Shown one piece after another: positions 1 to 12,300 of a stretch of DNA of 64,000 bases. The notes beneath the pieces are model-generated. The model saw only the letters and a list, made by a program, of their open reading frames with translations, had not been told where the DNA came from and did not search any database. A program made the position numbers and the translations under genes. Numbering within the stretch: the stretch's first letter is position 1; each line of letters opens with the position of its first letter. This DNA is from Linum tenue (taxonomy: Eukaryota; Streptophyta; Magnoliopsida; Malpighiales; Linaceae): the NCBI GenBank assembly GCA_946122785.1, contig CAMGYJ010000010.1, forward strand, positions 12,747,467 through 12,811,466, in the 5' to 3' direction.

Positions 1-3000
1 CCCTGCTTACTACATTCAAAGCACCACTTAACATTGCATCCCAACTACTATAGTTAAGTAAATCACATCGCATAATAGAGGCAACCTGGCGTATAAACAA
101 GCACTATACAAACAAGTGCTCTCTTGACTCAGCATTCCCTCCACATAAAGGACAGGAGCGTCTGTAATCTTCCCCCACTTCAGTAGCTTGTCTCGAGTAA
201 CAATAGAATTCCTGATTATGAGTCAGGTAAGGAAATTATAACGCAAAGGACAAGGCTTACACCATACCAGTTTGTACCATGGGACTTCAGATGCTCGAAG
301 TCGTAGCGTTTCCTAGACTAGTCGCACTGAGTACTTCTTCATCAGCTTTGCCCCCCAGAAAACCTCATTGTTTTGCTTATGCAGCCAAGTCTGAATCAAA
401 GGCCTCAGCTTAAGCAAACGCCGCCAAGTCCAAGAACTACTATATGGAACCCTCATTGTCCACAAATCCCCCTGCTTGCACTTATATGCATACATCCAGG
501 CTACCCAGAGTGTCCCAGAATTCAACAAAAATAACAAGAGTAGCCTAATTGTGCATGCTTGATTCCATCCCAGTAAATCTTTTATCCCCAATCCGCCCTC
601 TTTTTTGGGAAGAGCAATCGAATCCCAAGCAACTTTAGCCTTTCCCTCTTCATTCCCATGCCAAGGAATTGAGAGCAAACCTTCTGAATTCGCTTAAAAA
701 TTTTCTTTGGCAACACAAATAATTGCATCCAATATTGAACAATACCAATCAGCACAGAATTTAGCAATTGCAACCGACCTGCATAGGTCAATTTCTTAGC
801 TCTCCAGGATCTCATTCTTTTTGTGATTTTATCCACTAAAACATCAATTTCCTTTGAGGATAATTTGCCAGTTATTAATGGCAAACCCAAGTATCTGACA
901 GGAAGCTTACCTTCCTGGAAACCAGAAAGATGCAGTGCATTATTCTTGTAAAGCACTGAATCTCCACCAAAATAAATCTCACATTTAGCCGGATTACTAT
1001 TAAGCCTAGACAACTGATAAAACCTATGTAAAACAGCTTTGACTTGCAAGATGGCTTGTGAAGACCCAACCGTAAACACCAAGATATCATCGGCAAAACA
1101 GATATGGTTCAAGGAGACCTTACTGCACTGCGGATGAAAAGGAATTGCTCCTGTGCGTCTGCTTTCATTAACAGAGTTGAAAGCCCCTCCATGGCTATAG
1201 TGAAAAGGTAAGGTGACAGTGGGTCACCCTGCCTGACCCCCTTTCTTGCTCTAAAGAAGCCACATAGACTGTCATTCACATTAATACTGTAATGTGTTGT
1301 TTGAATACAGCTCCTTATCCACTTCATAAACTGGGCAGGGAACCCCATTGAACTCATCATAAGAAATAGATAGGTCCAATTAACCGAGTCAAACGCTTTC
1401 ATAATATCAACCTTAATAGCACAACATGAGGATAAAGCTTTCCTATGATACCCACTAACCAGCTCTTAAGCCAAAATAATGTTGTCCATTATGTTTCTCC
1501 CTTTAATGAATGCAGACTGAGTTCCACTAATGACTTTATGCAACACTTCTCTTATTCTCTTGGCTAATATTTTAGCTACTATCTTATACAGTATATTCAC
1601 GCAAGATATTGGCCTAAAATTCTTCAAAGTATCAGCATTCTGACAGCAGTGGAATTCACACCACTAGGCATGGTACCTGTGTGGAAGAAGTCCAACACTC
1701 CCCTTGTTATGTTAGCTCCTATAATGTGCCAAGTTCGCCTGTAAAACCCCGCAGAAAAGCCATCAGGGCCCTGAGCTTTTTGGGGACTCATAGCAAACAC
1801 AGCTTGCCTTACTTCTTCAGGTGCAATAGAACGATTTAAAAACAAGCAATTCTCCCCTGACAACTTACGTTGCACTAACTCCTCCACCTCTTCCTTTACT
1901 GGCTTGATATCCTGATTTACTTCACCCAATAGCTTTTTGTAGAATGAGATAGCTTCCTCTATTATCTGATCTGACTGTGTCAACTTAGCCCCTGATTCTG
2001 TGATTAGTTTCCTAATTGCCCTTTTAGAGCTTCTGATCTTCACAGCTTGATGAAAAAATGCAGAACTCTTCTCTCCCACTGTCAACCAAGAAATTCTGGA
2101 CTTTTTCCAACAAAAACTTTCATATGCCAAAGCTAGCTGATCCAAATGTTGCTTATTTACCTTAACTGCCTCAAAATGCGATGCAATAGGAGCAGATAAA
2201 GCTTGCAATTGTGCCCTTTTGAACTCCTCTTCAGCATCCACAACCTGCTTATGCAACTCCCCATAGACTTCTTTATTGAATCTTTTCAAAGCTTTTTTAA
2301 CTTCTCGTAGCTTGCCCTGCACTATCTGCAGAGGAGTACCCTCTACTTCTATCCTCCAAGCTGTTTCAACCACTTCCAAAAATAATGGATGTTCAGCCCA
2401 AAATTCAAAGTACTTGAATGGTTTTGGAAAAGATTTAACTGGAGCTGCAGTACTGACTTGAACTCCGCAGTGATTAGTAAACCCTGCTGGGAAAACCTCC
2501 ATTGCACAGTCTTTAAATGATTCTATCCATTTGATGTTGACTAGAGCTTTATCTAGCTTCTTGGCAATAGGATTATTTTGTTGCCTATTGGCCCAAGTAA
2601 ACTGTGGCCCTGTCGTTCTATAGTCTAGCAGTTCCATTGCTCCAATCCAGTCATTAAAATCTGTCATACTTTGAGTTGCACACTTGAGATTTGATGTTTC
2701 ACTTGGAACACGCACTGTATTAAAGTCACCCCCCACAACCCATGGATAATCATCTACTTTCAACTTTGCAATATCTCTATAAGTCTCTCTTCGTTCTGCC
2801 TCATCATTCGCTGCATAGACTGCTGTCAGAAAGAAACTACTTCTATCCAAATCTTCAACCAAACAATGGATATAATTCTTGCCTGGCTTGAGTACTCTAA
2901 GTTTAATAGCAGGATCCCAAAATAACCAAACTCGCCCGAGATTAGAATCAACGAAATTCAGACACTTCTCCCAACCAATAAACACTTCTTCCACTGCCTC

Positions 3001-3347
3001 TTCAGCCTTCTCTTTCTGTATTCTAGTTTCCAACATAGCTACAACATCTACCCTATTTCTACGAAGGACTTGCAACAAGTCCTTTTGTTTGGAGGTTTTA
3101 TTAGTACTCTAAGTTCAATAGAAGGATCCCAAAATAACCAAACTCGCCCGAGATTAGAATCAACGAAATTCAGACACTTCTCCCAACCAATAAACACTTC
3201 TTCCACTGCCTCTTCAGCCTTCTCTTTCTGTATTCTAGTTTCCAACATAGCTACAACATCTACCCTATTTCTACGAAGGACTTGCAACAAGTCCTTTTGT
3301 TTGGAGGCTTTATTAAACCCCCTCACATTCCAGAACAAAACAATCAT
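1..3347 (-). pseudogene. LINE ORF2 (endonuclease-reverse transcriptase), broken
   Basis: In a functional LINE this protein nicks target DNA and copies the element RNA onto it. The endonuclease part (about 3347-2300) shows WNVRG, an ETR motif and VVGGDFN. The RT follows, with MKAFDSVNW near 1400, QGDPLSPYLF near 1230, the catalytic FADD near 1090 and a GGLGI motif near 590. A CPLCGG-type zinc finger lies near 120-180. Lesions I can see are a 212-bp tandem duplication in the endonuclease, a frameshift near 1645 just after VNSTAV, a TAA in place of a Gln codon near 1468, a frame change near 1110 and another near 600. The zinc-finger frame is also interrupted. Confidence 0.88.
2891..3314. repeat. 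212-bp tandem duplication inside the LINE endonuclease
   Basis: Bases 2891-3102 and 3103-3314 are near-identical direct copies beginning AGTACTCTAAG and ending GGAGG(T/C)TTTATT. The unit length, 212, is not a multiple of three, so the duplication alone shifts the endonuclease reading frame and repeats its N-terminal third. The copies differ at only a few positions, so the duplication is younger than the decay expected for an old LINE. Confidence 0.93.
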
Positions 3348-4636
3348 TTGGAAGAAGAAGAGGGTTTCCCCCCACCCTTCTGAACCTCTTTCTTACCTTC
3401 CTTCTTTCTTGGAGCCTCTTGTACTTTAATAGTGTTGGTTTCATCCAATTTACTGAGCACACTGAACGTGGAAGTAGAAATCTGAAGCTTTGGGCTCTGC
3501 TGAGGAGACCAAACACGCGATTTAGCCCCATTCATTACCCGCTGAAACTCATCCTCAATGGGCAGTTTTGGAGAAGTGGCCACAGCTTGGAAAGAAATCT
3601 CTAAGTTTAGAGGAATTGGAGCATCCACTCTTGGAGTAAACTCTGGAATCATATCACTTAACTGTGGATCTGCATCATATATCACTACTTCCTTACCCTT
3701 TCCACTTACCACTGATTGATCCTGCACTGTCTTTGGAGATTCCACCTTATCACTTTGCACCGTTTTAGGAATAGAGATCCCTAAATTGACCTGCTGAGAT
3801 ACTTGCTCTGAGACCACCTTATCATTCTGCACCTTATCACTATGCACCTTCTCAGGAATAGGAACCCACTTTTGACCTTGATGAGTAGCACACTCACCAG
3901 TAATGCCAAACATATGACATTTATGACAAATAAGAGGCAAATTGCAATAGGTAATTCCAATTCGCAACGAAGAGTCGTCATCTGGCCAGAGCAACACATG
4001 ATCAGGACATTCACTCTCAATAGTAAGTTCCACCAGTACCTTTGCGAACCCGTGTCTATCCCCCATCCTTGTAGTGTGATCTACGCCCAATGGAACCCCA
4101 ATCCAGCTAGCAATACGACTCAAACCTTGATATTCGTTGTATTCCAATGGAACATTAGCAAGATGCACCCAGATTGGTAGAGCCTTCCTCCCCAGATCTT
4201 CAAAACTAATTCCCGGAGTCCATGGACGAAGATATAACAGATTATTGAAGTGAAACCACGGGCCATTTTCCAGTATCCATTCACATACCTTCTGGTTTGG
4301 TAACTGTATCAGAAACATCCGATCATAAAGCAACGAGACCCGAACCTGGCCATCGCGCCCCCAGAGTTTGTTTGCCCAACGACGAAGCACATACAGCGGG
4401 GGCGGATCCTGAAGAAATTGACCTACAAGGCTATTCTTCCATCGAGCCGCTCCAGCATCACGAACAGCTCTGGGCATCTGTAATCCTCCATTAACAATCT
4501 CTGGCAGTATGTATGTCAAGCGATTTGCCTCGGAGATACCAAAAAGCGCCGCCCAGGGTTTTGTAGGAATACCCCGATTGTCGCTATTTGGCACCTCCAA
4601 AGCTGAAATTGAAACCACTCCACTCACCTCACTCAT
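3344..4636 (-). CDS. LINE ORF1 protein (DUF4283 / zinc-knuckle type)
   Basis: This open frame of about 430 codons is the nucleic-acid-binding ORF1 protein of the LINE. In the family it coats the element RNA in a ribonucleoprotein. The N-terminal half has the plant DUF4283-like pattern, including SLVGQFL, a basic/aromatic stretch with GRDGQVRVSLL, and GPWFHFNNLLYLRPWTPG. A zinc-knuckle-like segment follows (CHKCHMFG, then TGEC), but the usual His is Ile and the spacing is one short, so the knuckle is degenerate. The C-terminus is Lys/Ser-rich. I chose the ATG at 4636 (MSEVSG); the frame is open upstream to 4735 but only from a GTG. Its stop overlaps the start region of ORF2. Confidence 0.85.
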   Translation of the reverse strand: MSEVSGVVSISALEVPNSDNRGIPTKPWAALFGISEANRLTYILPEIVNGGLQMPRAVRDAGAARWKNSLVGQFLQDPPPLYVLRRWANKLWGRDGQVRVSLLYDRMFLIQLPNQKVCEWILENGPWFHFNNLLYLRPWTPGISFEDLGRKALPIWVHLANVPLEYNEYQGLSRIASWIGVPLGVDHTTRMGDRHGFAKVLVELTIESECPDHVLLWPDDDSSLRIGITYCNLPLICHKCHMFGITGECATHQGQKWVPIPEKVHSDKVQNDKVVSEQVSQQVNLGISIPKTVQSDKVESPKTVQDQSVVSGKGKEVVIYDADPQLSDMIPEFTPRVDAPIPLNLEISFQAVATSPKLPIEDEFQRVMNGAKSRVWSPQQSPKLQISTSTFSVLSKLDETNTIKVQEAPRKKEGKKEVQKGGGKPSSSSK

Positions 4637-4760
4637 AAGAAAAGCAAGAGAAGAGGAAGAGAGCTGCTCCGGCGCAAGTGCCGGAGCTGGCAGCGAGTGA
4701 AGGATCGGAAAACCTCGCTCACCGGAATCACTCACCTCTCACTACGTTTCTCTCACTACA

Positions 4761-5171
4761 TGGAATAGTTACAATCCATGTATTGTCTATGATGCATCGT
4801 TTTTTTATTTATTTAATTTTCTGCACAAAAAATACATGCATTGTTTGCTTGATTCGACACAAACTATCACTCAAAATGAGTGATAGCTAAATCTCAAGTT
4901 TTTTGAGAGATTGTTTGATTGAGATTGTTGTGCTTTATTTTCTTCCAACTATGTCCCTACCTTTTTATGTGTATTGCTTTTTTATATTTAAAATAAAGGT
5001 TAAAAGTGACATTTCACCCAAAAAATAATATAACTTATTTAAATAACACAATAAATATCACAAAAACCAAACGATGTAAACTACAATACACCAATTTTCG
5101 TATATACATGTATATTATTATGCATGCATTGATGACAATGCATATATTTAACTATCACCAAAACCAAACGA
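4761..5171. other. AT-rich spacer, no gene seen
   Basis: Low-complexity AT-rich sequence between the LINE 5' edge and the left LTR of the copia element. I see no coding potential, RNA gene or clear inverted repeat here. Confidence 0.6.
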
Positions 5172-5440
5172 CCCCTAAGAAACGAAAGCAAAGAAGACGA
5201 GTTTAACGTGGTATCCCCGATATACGGGACTAATCCACGGGAGAGCTCTCAAGGATGCTCTAGCTTAAGTTTTATTATTCTTGCTTAACCTTGGTCGGTG
5301 GCCATACAGCAGTACTATTTATACCCATGCTCCTTTTCTTCTAGGGAAAGACAATTGGGACAGGAATTAACTTCCTTCGTACATATATGGGCAACATAGA
5401 CAGTCGGCTTGGCGGCCGACGTGGGTCAACCCACTGAACA
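5172..5440 (-). repeat. copia 1, 3' LTR
   Basis: Matches 9777-10056 over AAGAAGACGAGTTTAACG, CCCGATATACGGGACTAATC, ATTCTTGCTTAACCTTGG and ACAATTGGGACAGGAATTAA. The inner boundary is the ACTGAACA at 5433-5440. The outer end starts about 11 bp into the LTR relative to the other copy, so it is slightly truncated. Confidence 0.88.
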
Positions 5441-6820
5441 TGCAGCTTGGAGAGCAAGAAATGGAAACGGTCAGCGCCAAGCCCCTTAGTGAACATATCT
5501 GTGAGCTGAAGATGAGAACTGATTTTCAAGGGTGCAATGTCGCCTAACTGAACACGTTCACGAACGAAGTAGCAATCCATCTCCACGTGTTTAGTACGCT
5601 CATGAAAGACGGGATTGGCAACTATGTGCAAAGCCTCCTGGTTATCACAGTAGAGGGAAGTCGCCCCAGTCTGAGGGGAACCCAATTCGCAGAGTAGCGA
5701 ACGCAATCAGAGTATTTCGCTCACAGTACTAGCCATGGCCTTGTATTAGACTTCAGCGAAGGAACGACCAACCACCTGTTGTTTTTTGGTGCGCCAGGAG
5801 CCGGGTACACCACCCAGGGTGACCATAAAATCGGTGGTGGAGCGTCTAGTAGACTGGCAACCACCAGTCCACCACAATCAGCATCGCAGTAGCCGACAAT
5901 ATCAAGAGGGCTTCCTGTCTGTAAGAAAAGACCTTGACCGGGAGCATTCTTAAGGTAGCGTAAGATCCATTGAGCAGCATCCATGAGAGCCTGAGTGGGT
6001 GAATGAACAAACTGGCTGAGGATGTTAAATCCGTAAGTAATATCTGGTCGTGTAACAGTGAGGTAGAGGAGCCGATCGACTAAACGCAGGTAAGCTGTAA
6101 AATCGGGACGATCGACAGGTGCAAGCTGAGTCAGGTGATGATTCTGCTCGACGGGGAAGGCATTGGATTTGCCACCGATGACTCCTGAATGTGCAAGAAT
6201 GTCGAGCAGATACTTACACTGACTAAGGACCAAGCCATCAAAAGTGCGAGCCACCTCTAAGCCCAGAAAGTAGCGCAGATTTCCCAAGTCCTTGATGCTG
6301 AATCGGGAGTGCAGAAAAGCCTTGACATGAGAAATGAACTCGAGACTAGTCCCTGCCAAGATTATGTTGTCGACGTAGATGAGTGTGACAAAGAATGGTC
6401 TCCAGGCGATGGCCGAAACTGCAACTCACAAAATGCATGGGTGAATTTGTGATACTATTTGCGGGAAGCCTGAAGAAGACCATAGAGTGACTTATGAAGG
6501 CGGCAGACCCGAGTATCGCCGGGTGCCGCAAATCCCTGAGGAATCCGTATATAGACTTCTTCTTCTAAGTCGATCCCCATGCAAAAAAAGCTTTATTGAC
6601 GTCGAGCTGATGAATATGTCAGTCCTTGATGACTATGACATCAAGAAAAAAGCGAAGAGTAACTAACTTTGCAACAGGTGAAAAAGTATCGTGAAAGTTA
6701 ACTCCCTCGATCTGAGTATACCCTTTCGCTACCAACCGAGCCTTGTAGCGCTCGATGGTTCTATCTGGATAGAACTTTATTTTGTACACCCAATTGCAGT
6801 CAATCACGCGCTTTCCTGGT
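5441..6820 (-). pseudogene. copia 1 reverse transcriptase and RNase H
   Basis: Reverse transcriptase pieces include [11 protein letters not shown] and [11 protein letters not shown] (6619-6807), the palm region, and FSIKDLGNLRYFLGLEV (5721-6359). The RNase H part includes [20 protein letters not shown] and the C-terminal ERTKHVEMDCYFVRE (5341-5706). Frames change several times between the pieces. The catalytic YVDD box reads YVDN at 6366-6377, so the second active-site aspartate is lost. The last residues of the frame run into the 3' LTR. Confidence 0.9.
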
Positions 6821-6829
6821 GGAAGATAA

Positions 6830-8620
6830 ACAAGACTTCACGTTCCATTCTTCTTAAGGTCTAACACTTCGGCAGACATGTTACGCCAACATTCTAGAAC
6901 AGCTTCGAAGAAATTACGCGGTTCTGAGTGATGAGAAACTGCTGCAAGGAAAGCGCGATAATTATCAGTGAATTTATCATATGAAAGATGAGAAGAGATA
7001 GGACAATGAATAAAGTTGGATTGACATCCCGTGTAATATATGTCCAAGTACTTAGGCTGAGTGCGAACTCTATCACTGCGTCGCAGAACAGGTTCTGGTG
7101 CTTCAGGAAAAATGCCCGGCGGGAGAGTGGATTGTCCGGAATTGGGCGTCGCATGCGAGTTGGAAACCCGCTGGTTAGGAATCGCAAGCAATGATCATGG
7201 TCTTGGGGAACCTGTCAGTTGGGCCTTGGACTCTCGCTGCTGGGTCGAGGAACATGGTGTGCCAGCCGGAGTTTCTAACTCGGGTGGGTTATCGGACCGT
7301 GGAGAGCCGGGGAAGGGCTCGTGCAGAGCACGGCTGGGCTGATGTGGTTGCTGGGGAAGACCTCAGGCCGCAAAATTACATCGCCAAAAATCCAAGGAAG
7401 CTGCGCCGAGTAGTTGGCCTGAAAAGGGAAAAAAGTCTCATGGAATATGACGTCTTCACTCGTGGTGATGCACCGAGTACGCAGATCATAAACCCTGTAG
7501 ACATTTTGGCTAGCGGCATAGCCAAGGAAAATGCGTACCTTGCAGTAGACTAGACAACCGAAAACGCGTAAATGAGTGTATGTGGCAGCTTTACCAAAGA
7601 TTGCCTCGTACGGGGTTCGTTCGGTTGCTTTCGTCGGGAGACGATTAATGAGGTATGCATTTGTAAAAATACATTCGCCCAAAACTTTATGGGCAAAGAT
7701 GCTTGAAACCGTAGTGCACACGCAATCTCCAACAAGTGTCTATCCTTGCGCTCTACAGCACGGTTTTGCTGTGGTGTGTCAGTACATGATGTTTGAAGGA
7801 GAATACCTTTTTCTCATAAAATTCCTTTAAGATTGTAGTATTGAACTCAGGACCATTATCCGTCTGAAGTCGATTCACTTGTTTGCCAAACTGAGTGCGA
7901 ACAAGATTGCAAAACAACTGCACATATCTACCCACTTCATACTTGAATTTTATAAGATATACCCAAACACCACGACTAAAATCATTCAAAATTGTCATAA
8001 AATAATGTGCACCACTAAAAGAAGCTCAAATATCCAAATGCATCAATTCAAAACAAGTAGACGTCCTAATCCCACCGACTGGGAAAGGCGTTAGAACCTG
8101 CTTGGCTCTAGAACAAGAATGACAAAGGTCTTTATCCGACGAAGCTACAACAGAAATAATACTACCAAGCTGATCGAGAACTGCAGGTGAGGGGTACCCA
8201 AGACGTGTGTGCCACAAAGCCTCAGGAAGTGCATGGTCCTTCAAAACCGCATGCGCATGAGTATTATAACATCCAACGCAGAAAATATAGACCATCACGA
8301 ATCTCCCCCTTCCCAATCACGTTTCTGGAGTGTAAGTCCTAATGATGCAGAAATCACCAAGGAAAACTAAGGCGACATTGTTCTCCTGACAAAGTCGACT
8401 CACTGATAAGAGATTGCAGCGAAATTCCGGAACATGTAAGACGTGACTAAACATCAATCTATCATTCACCCGAATCGACCCTATGCGCTTGACAGGAATA
8501 CTGGCGTCGTTCGGGATCCGAACAGGCTGACTTGTTGAGCTAGAAGTATGCGAAAACATAAACCCATCATCCATGGCTATATATTCGCTGCTACCCGGAA
8601 TCAATTAGCCATTCAGGAGC
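6830..8620 (-). pseudogene. copia 1 protease and integrase
   Basis: Near 8590-8610 a LIDSG protease active-site motif is followed immediately by a frame change. The integrase-associated N-terminal region (8026-8316) keeps HTRLGYPSP and DLCHSCSRAKQ, a zinc-binding HHCC pattern. The catalytic core is split between 7753-7998 (DFSRGVWVYLIKFK, TDNGPEF) and 7275-7721 (NAYLINRLPTKATERTPYEA, FGCLVYCK, FLGYA). A linker rich in Pro and Arg follows (6838-7191, RRSDRVRTQPKYL). Several frameshifts separate these parts. Confidence 0.88.
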
Positions 8621-8879
8621 ATTAGAGAATGAGAACATATCAGCCATGTGACTAGTCGGATTAGTTGATGCTGAGAATTGGCCACCGATAAACTGTTTTA
8701 GTTGCTCCAACTACTGTACTATGAAATCTACATCACGACTAGAGTCAATGTCATAGTGAGCTACCTGAGACGCGCGTGGCTCCCTATTTTGCTCACGTGA
8801 TTGACCATCATCTCGACCTCCTTCTCCATTGCGACGGGACCTCTCTTTATCTCCTTGGCGATCGCGCAAGGGATCCTAG

Positions 8880-9520
8880 AGAGGCCAGACATTGAGCTGA
8901 TAACAAATTTCGCGAAAGTGTCCCAGCTTAAGACAGTAGGTGCAGATGGGCCGCTCTTTCTCGCCTGACCCTATGTCCTTCGACCCGCGACCACCAGAGC
9001 CCGGGTTCCCAGCATCTCCATTCACCGCAAAGGCTGCTGCCTCCGACACTGGTTTCTTGTCTGCGTTAGGGTCCGCTACTGCCGATCGTTGTAGACGATG
9101 CGGAAAGCTGCAAGCAGATATGGTGGAACGCTCATTGAAAGAATATGGCTCTTAACTGTCGCGTACGATTCGTCCAAGCCTAGTAAGAAATCAAGGAGTC
9201 AAAGACTCTCATTCTAATCGAGACTGCGTCGTGCGCAGAAGCAGACTGCGGAGGAAGAATGGCTTGGGTCTCCTCCCAAACCTTTCCTAGGCTGGTGTAG
9301 AAACTCGACATGGACTGCTTCTCTTGTTTGAGGAGGCTCACGTGGCGACGAAGTTCATACGCACGCGTCAGGTTAACTTTGCTGAACCGATCACGGAAAT
9401 CTTCCCAGATTTCTTGTTTCATTTTGGTGTGCATGATGTTGCTTCGCACTGTGTCCAGGCACGAGCCTCCGCCGAGTTATCTTGTGGGCGTGGTATCGAC
9501 CCGTCAACAAAACCGACCTA
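8880..9520 (-). pseudogene. copia 1 gag
   Basis: The capsid-type segment at 9180-9449 carries the copia gag (UBN2-like) pattern: EIWEDFRDRFSK, RAYELRRHVSLLKQ and SMSSFYTSLGKVWEE. A downstream CCHC knuckle at about 8890-8945 is intact by spacing (CTYC, four residues, H, four residues, C). Stops and frame changes separate the two, so no continuous gag remains. Confidence 0.85.
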
Positions 9521-9764
9521 GTTCTTTGTAACAAGGGCATCCGTCATCTCTAGGATACATTCACCTTAGTTTGACATAGTAAGCAAACTACTAACATGAA
9601 GATGTCATGTGCTATCAGATTGATGGATGAAGAAAGGGCTATGGCTGTCAAGATCTTTGCATGGTTATCCCGACCCAACTGATTTCCCCGTGGGGGGTGT
9701 CTCGAGAGATGAATCTTCTCCGGTCATCCTCGATCAACAACGTGAAGCGATGAACTTGATCACA

Positions 9765-9776
9765 GCTCTGATACCA
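9765..9776 (-). other. copia 1 primer-binding site (initiator tRNA-Met)
   Basis: Read on the minus strand the site is TGGTATCAGAGC, complementary to the 3' end of plant initiator tRNA-Met. It directly abuts the LTR terminus at 9777. Confidence 0.92.
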
Positions 9777-10056
9777 TGTAAAATACTAAGAAACAAAAGC
9801 GAAGAAGACGAGTTTAACGTGGTATACTATCCCCGATATACGGGACTAATCCACAGGAGAGCTCCCAAAGCTGCTCCGACTTAAATTTTATTATTCTTGC
9901 TTAACCTTGGCCGATGATGGCCATACAGTAGTATTTATACACATGTTCCTTTTCTCCTATGGTAAGACAATTGGGACAGGAATTAACTTCCTTCGTACAT
10001 ATATGGGCGACATGGACAGTGGTCTTGGTGGCCAACGTGGGTCGACCCAATGAACG
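9777..10056 (-). repeat. copia 1, 5' LTR
   Basis: 280-bp copy of the left LTR. It begins TGTAAAATACTAAG on the plus strand next to the primer-binding site and ends near TGAAC at 10051-10055. Confidence 0.88.
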
Positions 10057-12300
10057 CTGATCCACTCCCATTATGTTTGGTTGAATAGTTAATGGATGGA
10101 GTAAATGGTGTTTAAGTGTTGGCGATAAAGCCAGATGAATCACCTCGATTTGACTGGTCCAATGAATTACTAGTTTAAACATAAAAAGATTTAGAAAATA
10201 ATTACTTATACTAAGGCCATGCAATCCTAATTTTTTTTCTTCTACTTCCACTCCTTCATTTCCTAACCTCCTTGCCAATTTTTGCCACTGCAGTTGCTAT
10301 CTAATTATTAATTTGAACTTGATAAACTTTTTGAATGATTTTGTTTTTGAAACAATTATGAATGGTTTGTTAGAAATTTTGGTGATAGATGATACGTATT
10401 TGAATTTATTTATTGTTAGTGGGAAACTTAATCATAAATTAGTTATGTAATATATATAGTCTCTATTTGATAGTGTGTGAACAATTGTATCAACGATTAA
10501 TTAAGGATCATATAATGATTAATCACTAACCATAAACTACTAAATTTTCCATTTCACATTTTTTGGTTTGGCGATGTCGCGCCTTGTCGCGGGGCGTAGA
10601 TGACATATGGACATGTATTATGTGGCCCGTTATAGTATTTTGTTAGTATTATTAGTTTAAAATTAATTTTTTGTTAGCAGTTTTAGTAATATTGAATGAG
10701 AAATATGGCGGTCAACATCCAATTTTTTTATAAAAAAAAAATTTGGCTAATAAATGATATTTAATTAAACTCAAGTAGACCCATTGATTATGGTAGGGTA
10801 TGGGGGACATATATATGAGTTTAAAAGTTTGTAGATGGGTTTGCGTAGGGTATGGATATTTACTTACATAATCTAAATGTGTATGAGTTGGGTATGACTA
10901 CCTATTTATTCGAGGGTGTTTTATTTACACATACAAAAATTAGACCTATTTATAGAACTTTAAAAGTTTAGGTACCAAAATGTAATATACAAAAATTATA
11001 GGTACTAAAATGTAATGTCTCATCAATATTTTGAGGACTATATGTCAGAAAATAAATTTAGGTATAAATCTAAAGATCTATTATGTTTAGGTACTGAACT
11101 GTAATTTGCATAGTTGAGACTTAATTCCTTTTATAGTGATGTATTTAACATGATAATTATTTACTTTATTATAGAAAATGAAAACTATTTATCTAATATG
11201 TATAGATACCTAGCCAAACATTCCATGTATAATTGTTGAAAATTCTAGCCCGGGTGGGAAAAAAACTTTAGAGAGAAGTGAAAGGAACACCAACTGGAAC
11301 TCGCTTAAAATTTCATGTCTTCAAATCTCGTAGTGGAAAATGACGACTTTGTAATAAGTAATAACTATATATATATTCTTTCAATTGGACTCGACATAGA
11401 ACTGAAAAAGTTAGTGTTCATGGTTCAATTATTAATTCTCTAGACTGTTGGTCAGTTGTGCATGGACTCGTTCATACTTGTGATTAGAATGCATAAAAAT
11501 AATAGTATACTAATTAGGGTTGGACGAAGAAGGCAAAGAAAGAAATAAAGAAAGGGTTATGGAAGATGAGTGAACAATGAAACGAAGAGTAAGTAGATGA
11601 TGGAAAGGTTTTGACCAATTCTTTTAGTTGACCGTCAATACAACAGTCAAATCCTTTCGCCGTTGAGTGATACAACATATTGTATGGTACAAACTAAACT
11701 TATACTTTTATGTTATGGTGGATAGAATTCATGGATTTGTTCAAAAAGATTGGTGGATTGGATTCATGAATTCAAGTGAAATCTAAACATTGAACCAATA
11801 TGTAAATTTAAAAAATTGTAGGTACGAAAATCTCATAAAATTTAAATACCAAAACATAATTATTCAATGATTTTATATTAAAATTAAATATGGGTATCAA
11901 AATGTAAAATGTACATTATAGTGACTAAGTTATAATTAAATTAAATTTGGAGTATCAAAATGTAAAGTGCAAGAAGAAGTGAGGTTTAATATATATAAAG
12001 AAGAAGTTAGGTACTAAGTTGTAATTTATAAGACAACAGTAACCTCACTTCTTCTTTATATATATTAATAGTCAAAATCATACATTAAAACTTAAAAGTT
12101 TACGCTTTTATGGTTTTAGGTCACCATAAAACATCTATGTAGAATCATGCTTCTAAGTCACTGAAACGCTTCTGCATAAAATAGCCCTTTTGAACGCATT
12201 GGTCAAGCCAATAATTTGGTGGTGCAAAAACGAATTGGTGATCCCACATGATTAAGAAGACTAAAAGTTCAGCCAGAAAGGTTCCACATACAACTAATCC
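10057..12300. other. AT-rich intergenic DNA with degenerate repeats
   Basis: I see no gene here. Two stretches (about 10960-11110 and 11740-12040) hold spaced degenerate copies of a GGTACCAAAATGTAA-like word. The second also holds GATTGGTGGATTGGATTC. Both words recur inside the hAT element at 33525-33988, so these are probably decayed relatives of it. The rest is low-complexity AT-rich sequence. Confidence 0.5.

Larger units (their letters stand above)
1..4760 (-). mobile_element. L1-type LINE (non-LTR retrotransposon), 3' end off the window
   Basis: The minus strand carries, in order from right to left, an ORF1 with an RNA-binding-type domain, an apurinic-like endonuclease, a reverse transcriptase and a cysteine-rich RVT-associated zinc finger. 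This is the arrangement of plant L1 LINEs. The zinc-finger end lies at the window start, so the 3' UTR, poly(A) tail and target-site duplication are not visible. The 5' edge is placed near 4760, where GC-rich LINE sequence gives way to AT-rich flank, and is approximate. ORF1 is open but ORF2 is broken in several places, so this copy cannot mobilise itself. Confidence 0.9.
5172..10056 (-). mobile_element. Ty1/copia LTR retrotransposon 1 (decayed)
   Basis: Two related terminal repeats (5172-5440 and 9777-10056) flank a minus-strand gag-protease-integrase-RT-RNase H order, which is diagnostic of copia. A primer-binding site complementary to initiator tRNA-Met sits just inside the right LTR, so the right LTR is the 5' one. 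The LTRs differ by many substitutions and indels, the coding frame is shattered, and the outer end of the left LTR is missing its terminal TGT. No target duplication is visible. All this indicates an old insertion. Confidence 0.93.

Noticed and set aside
4637..4735. Earlier start for LINE ORF1
   Set aside because: The upstream extension begins at a GTG, with no ATG in frame; the ATG at 4636 is the better start.
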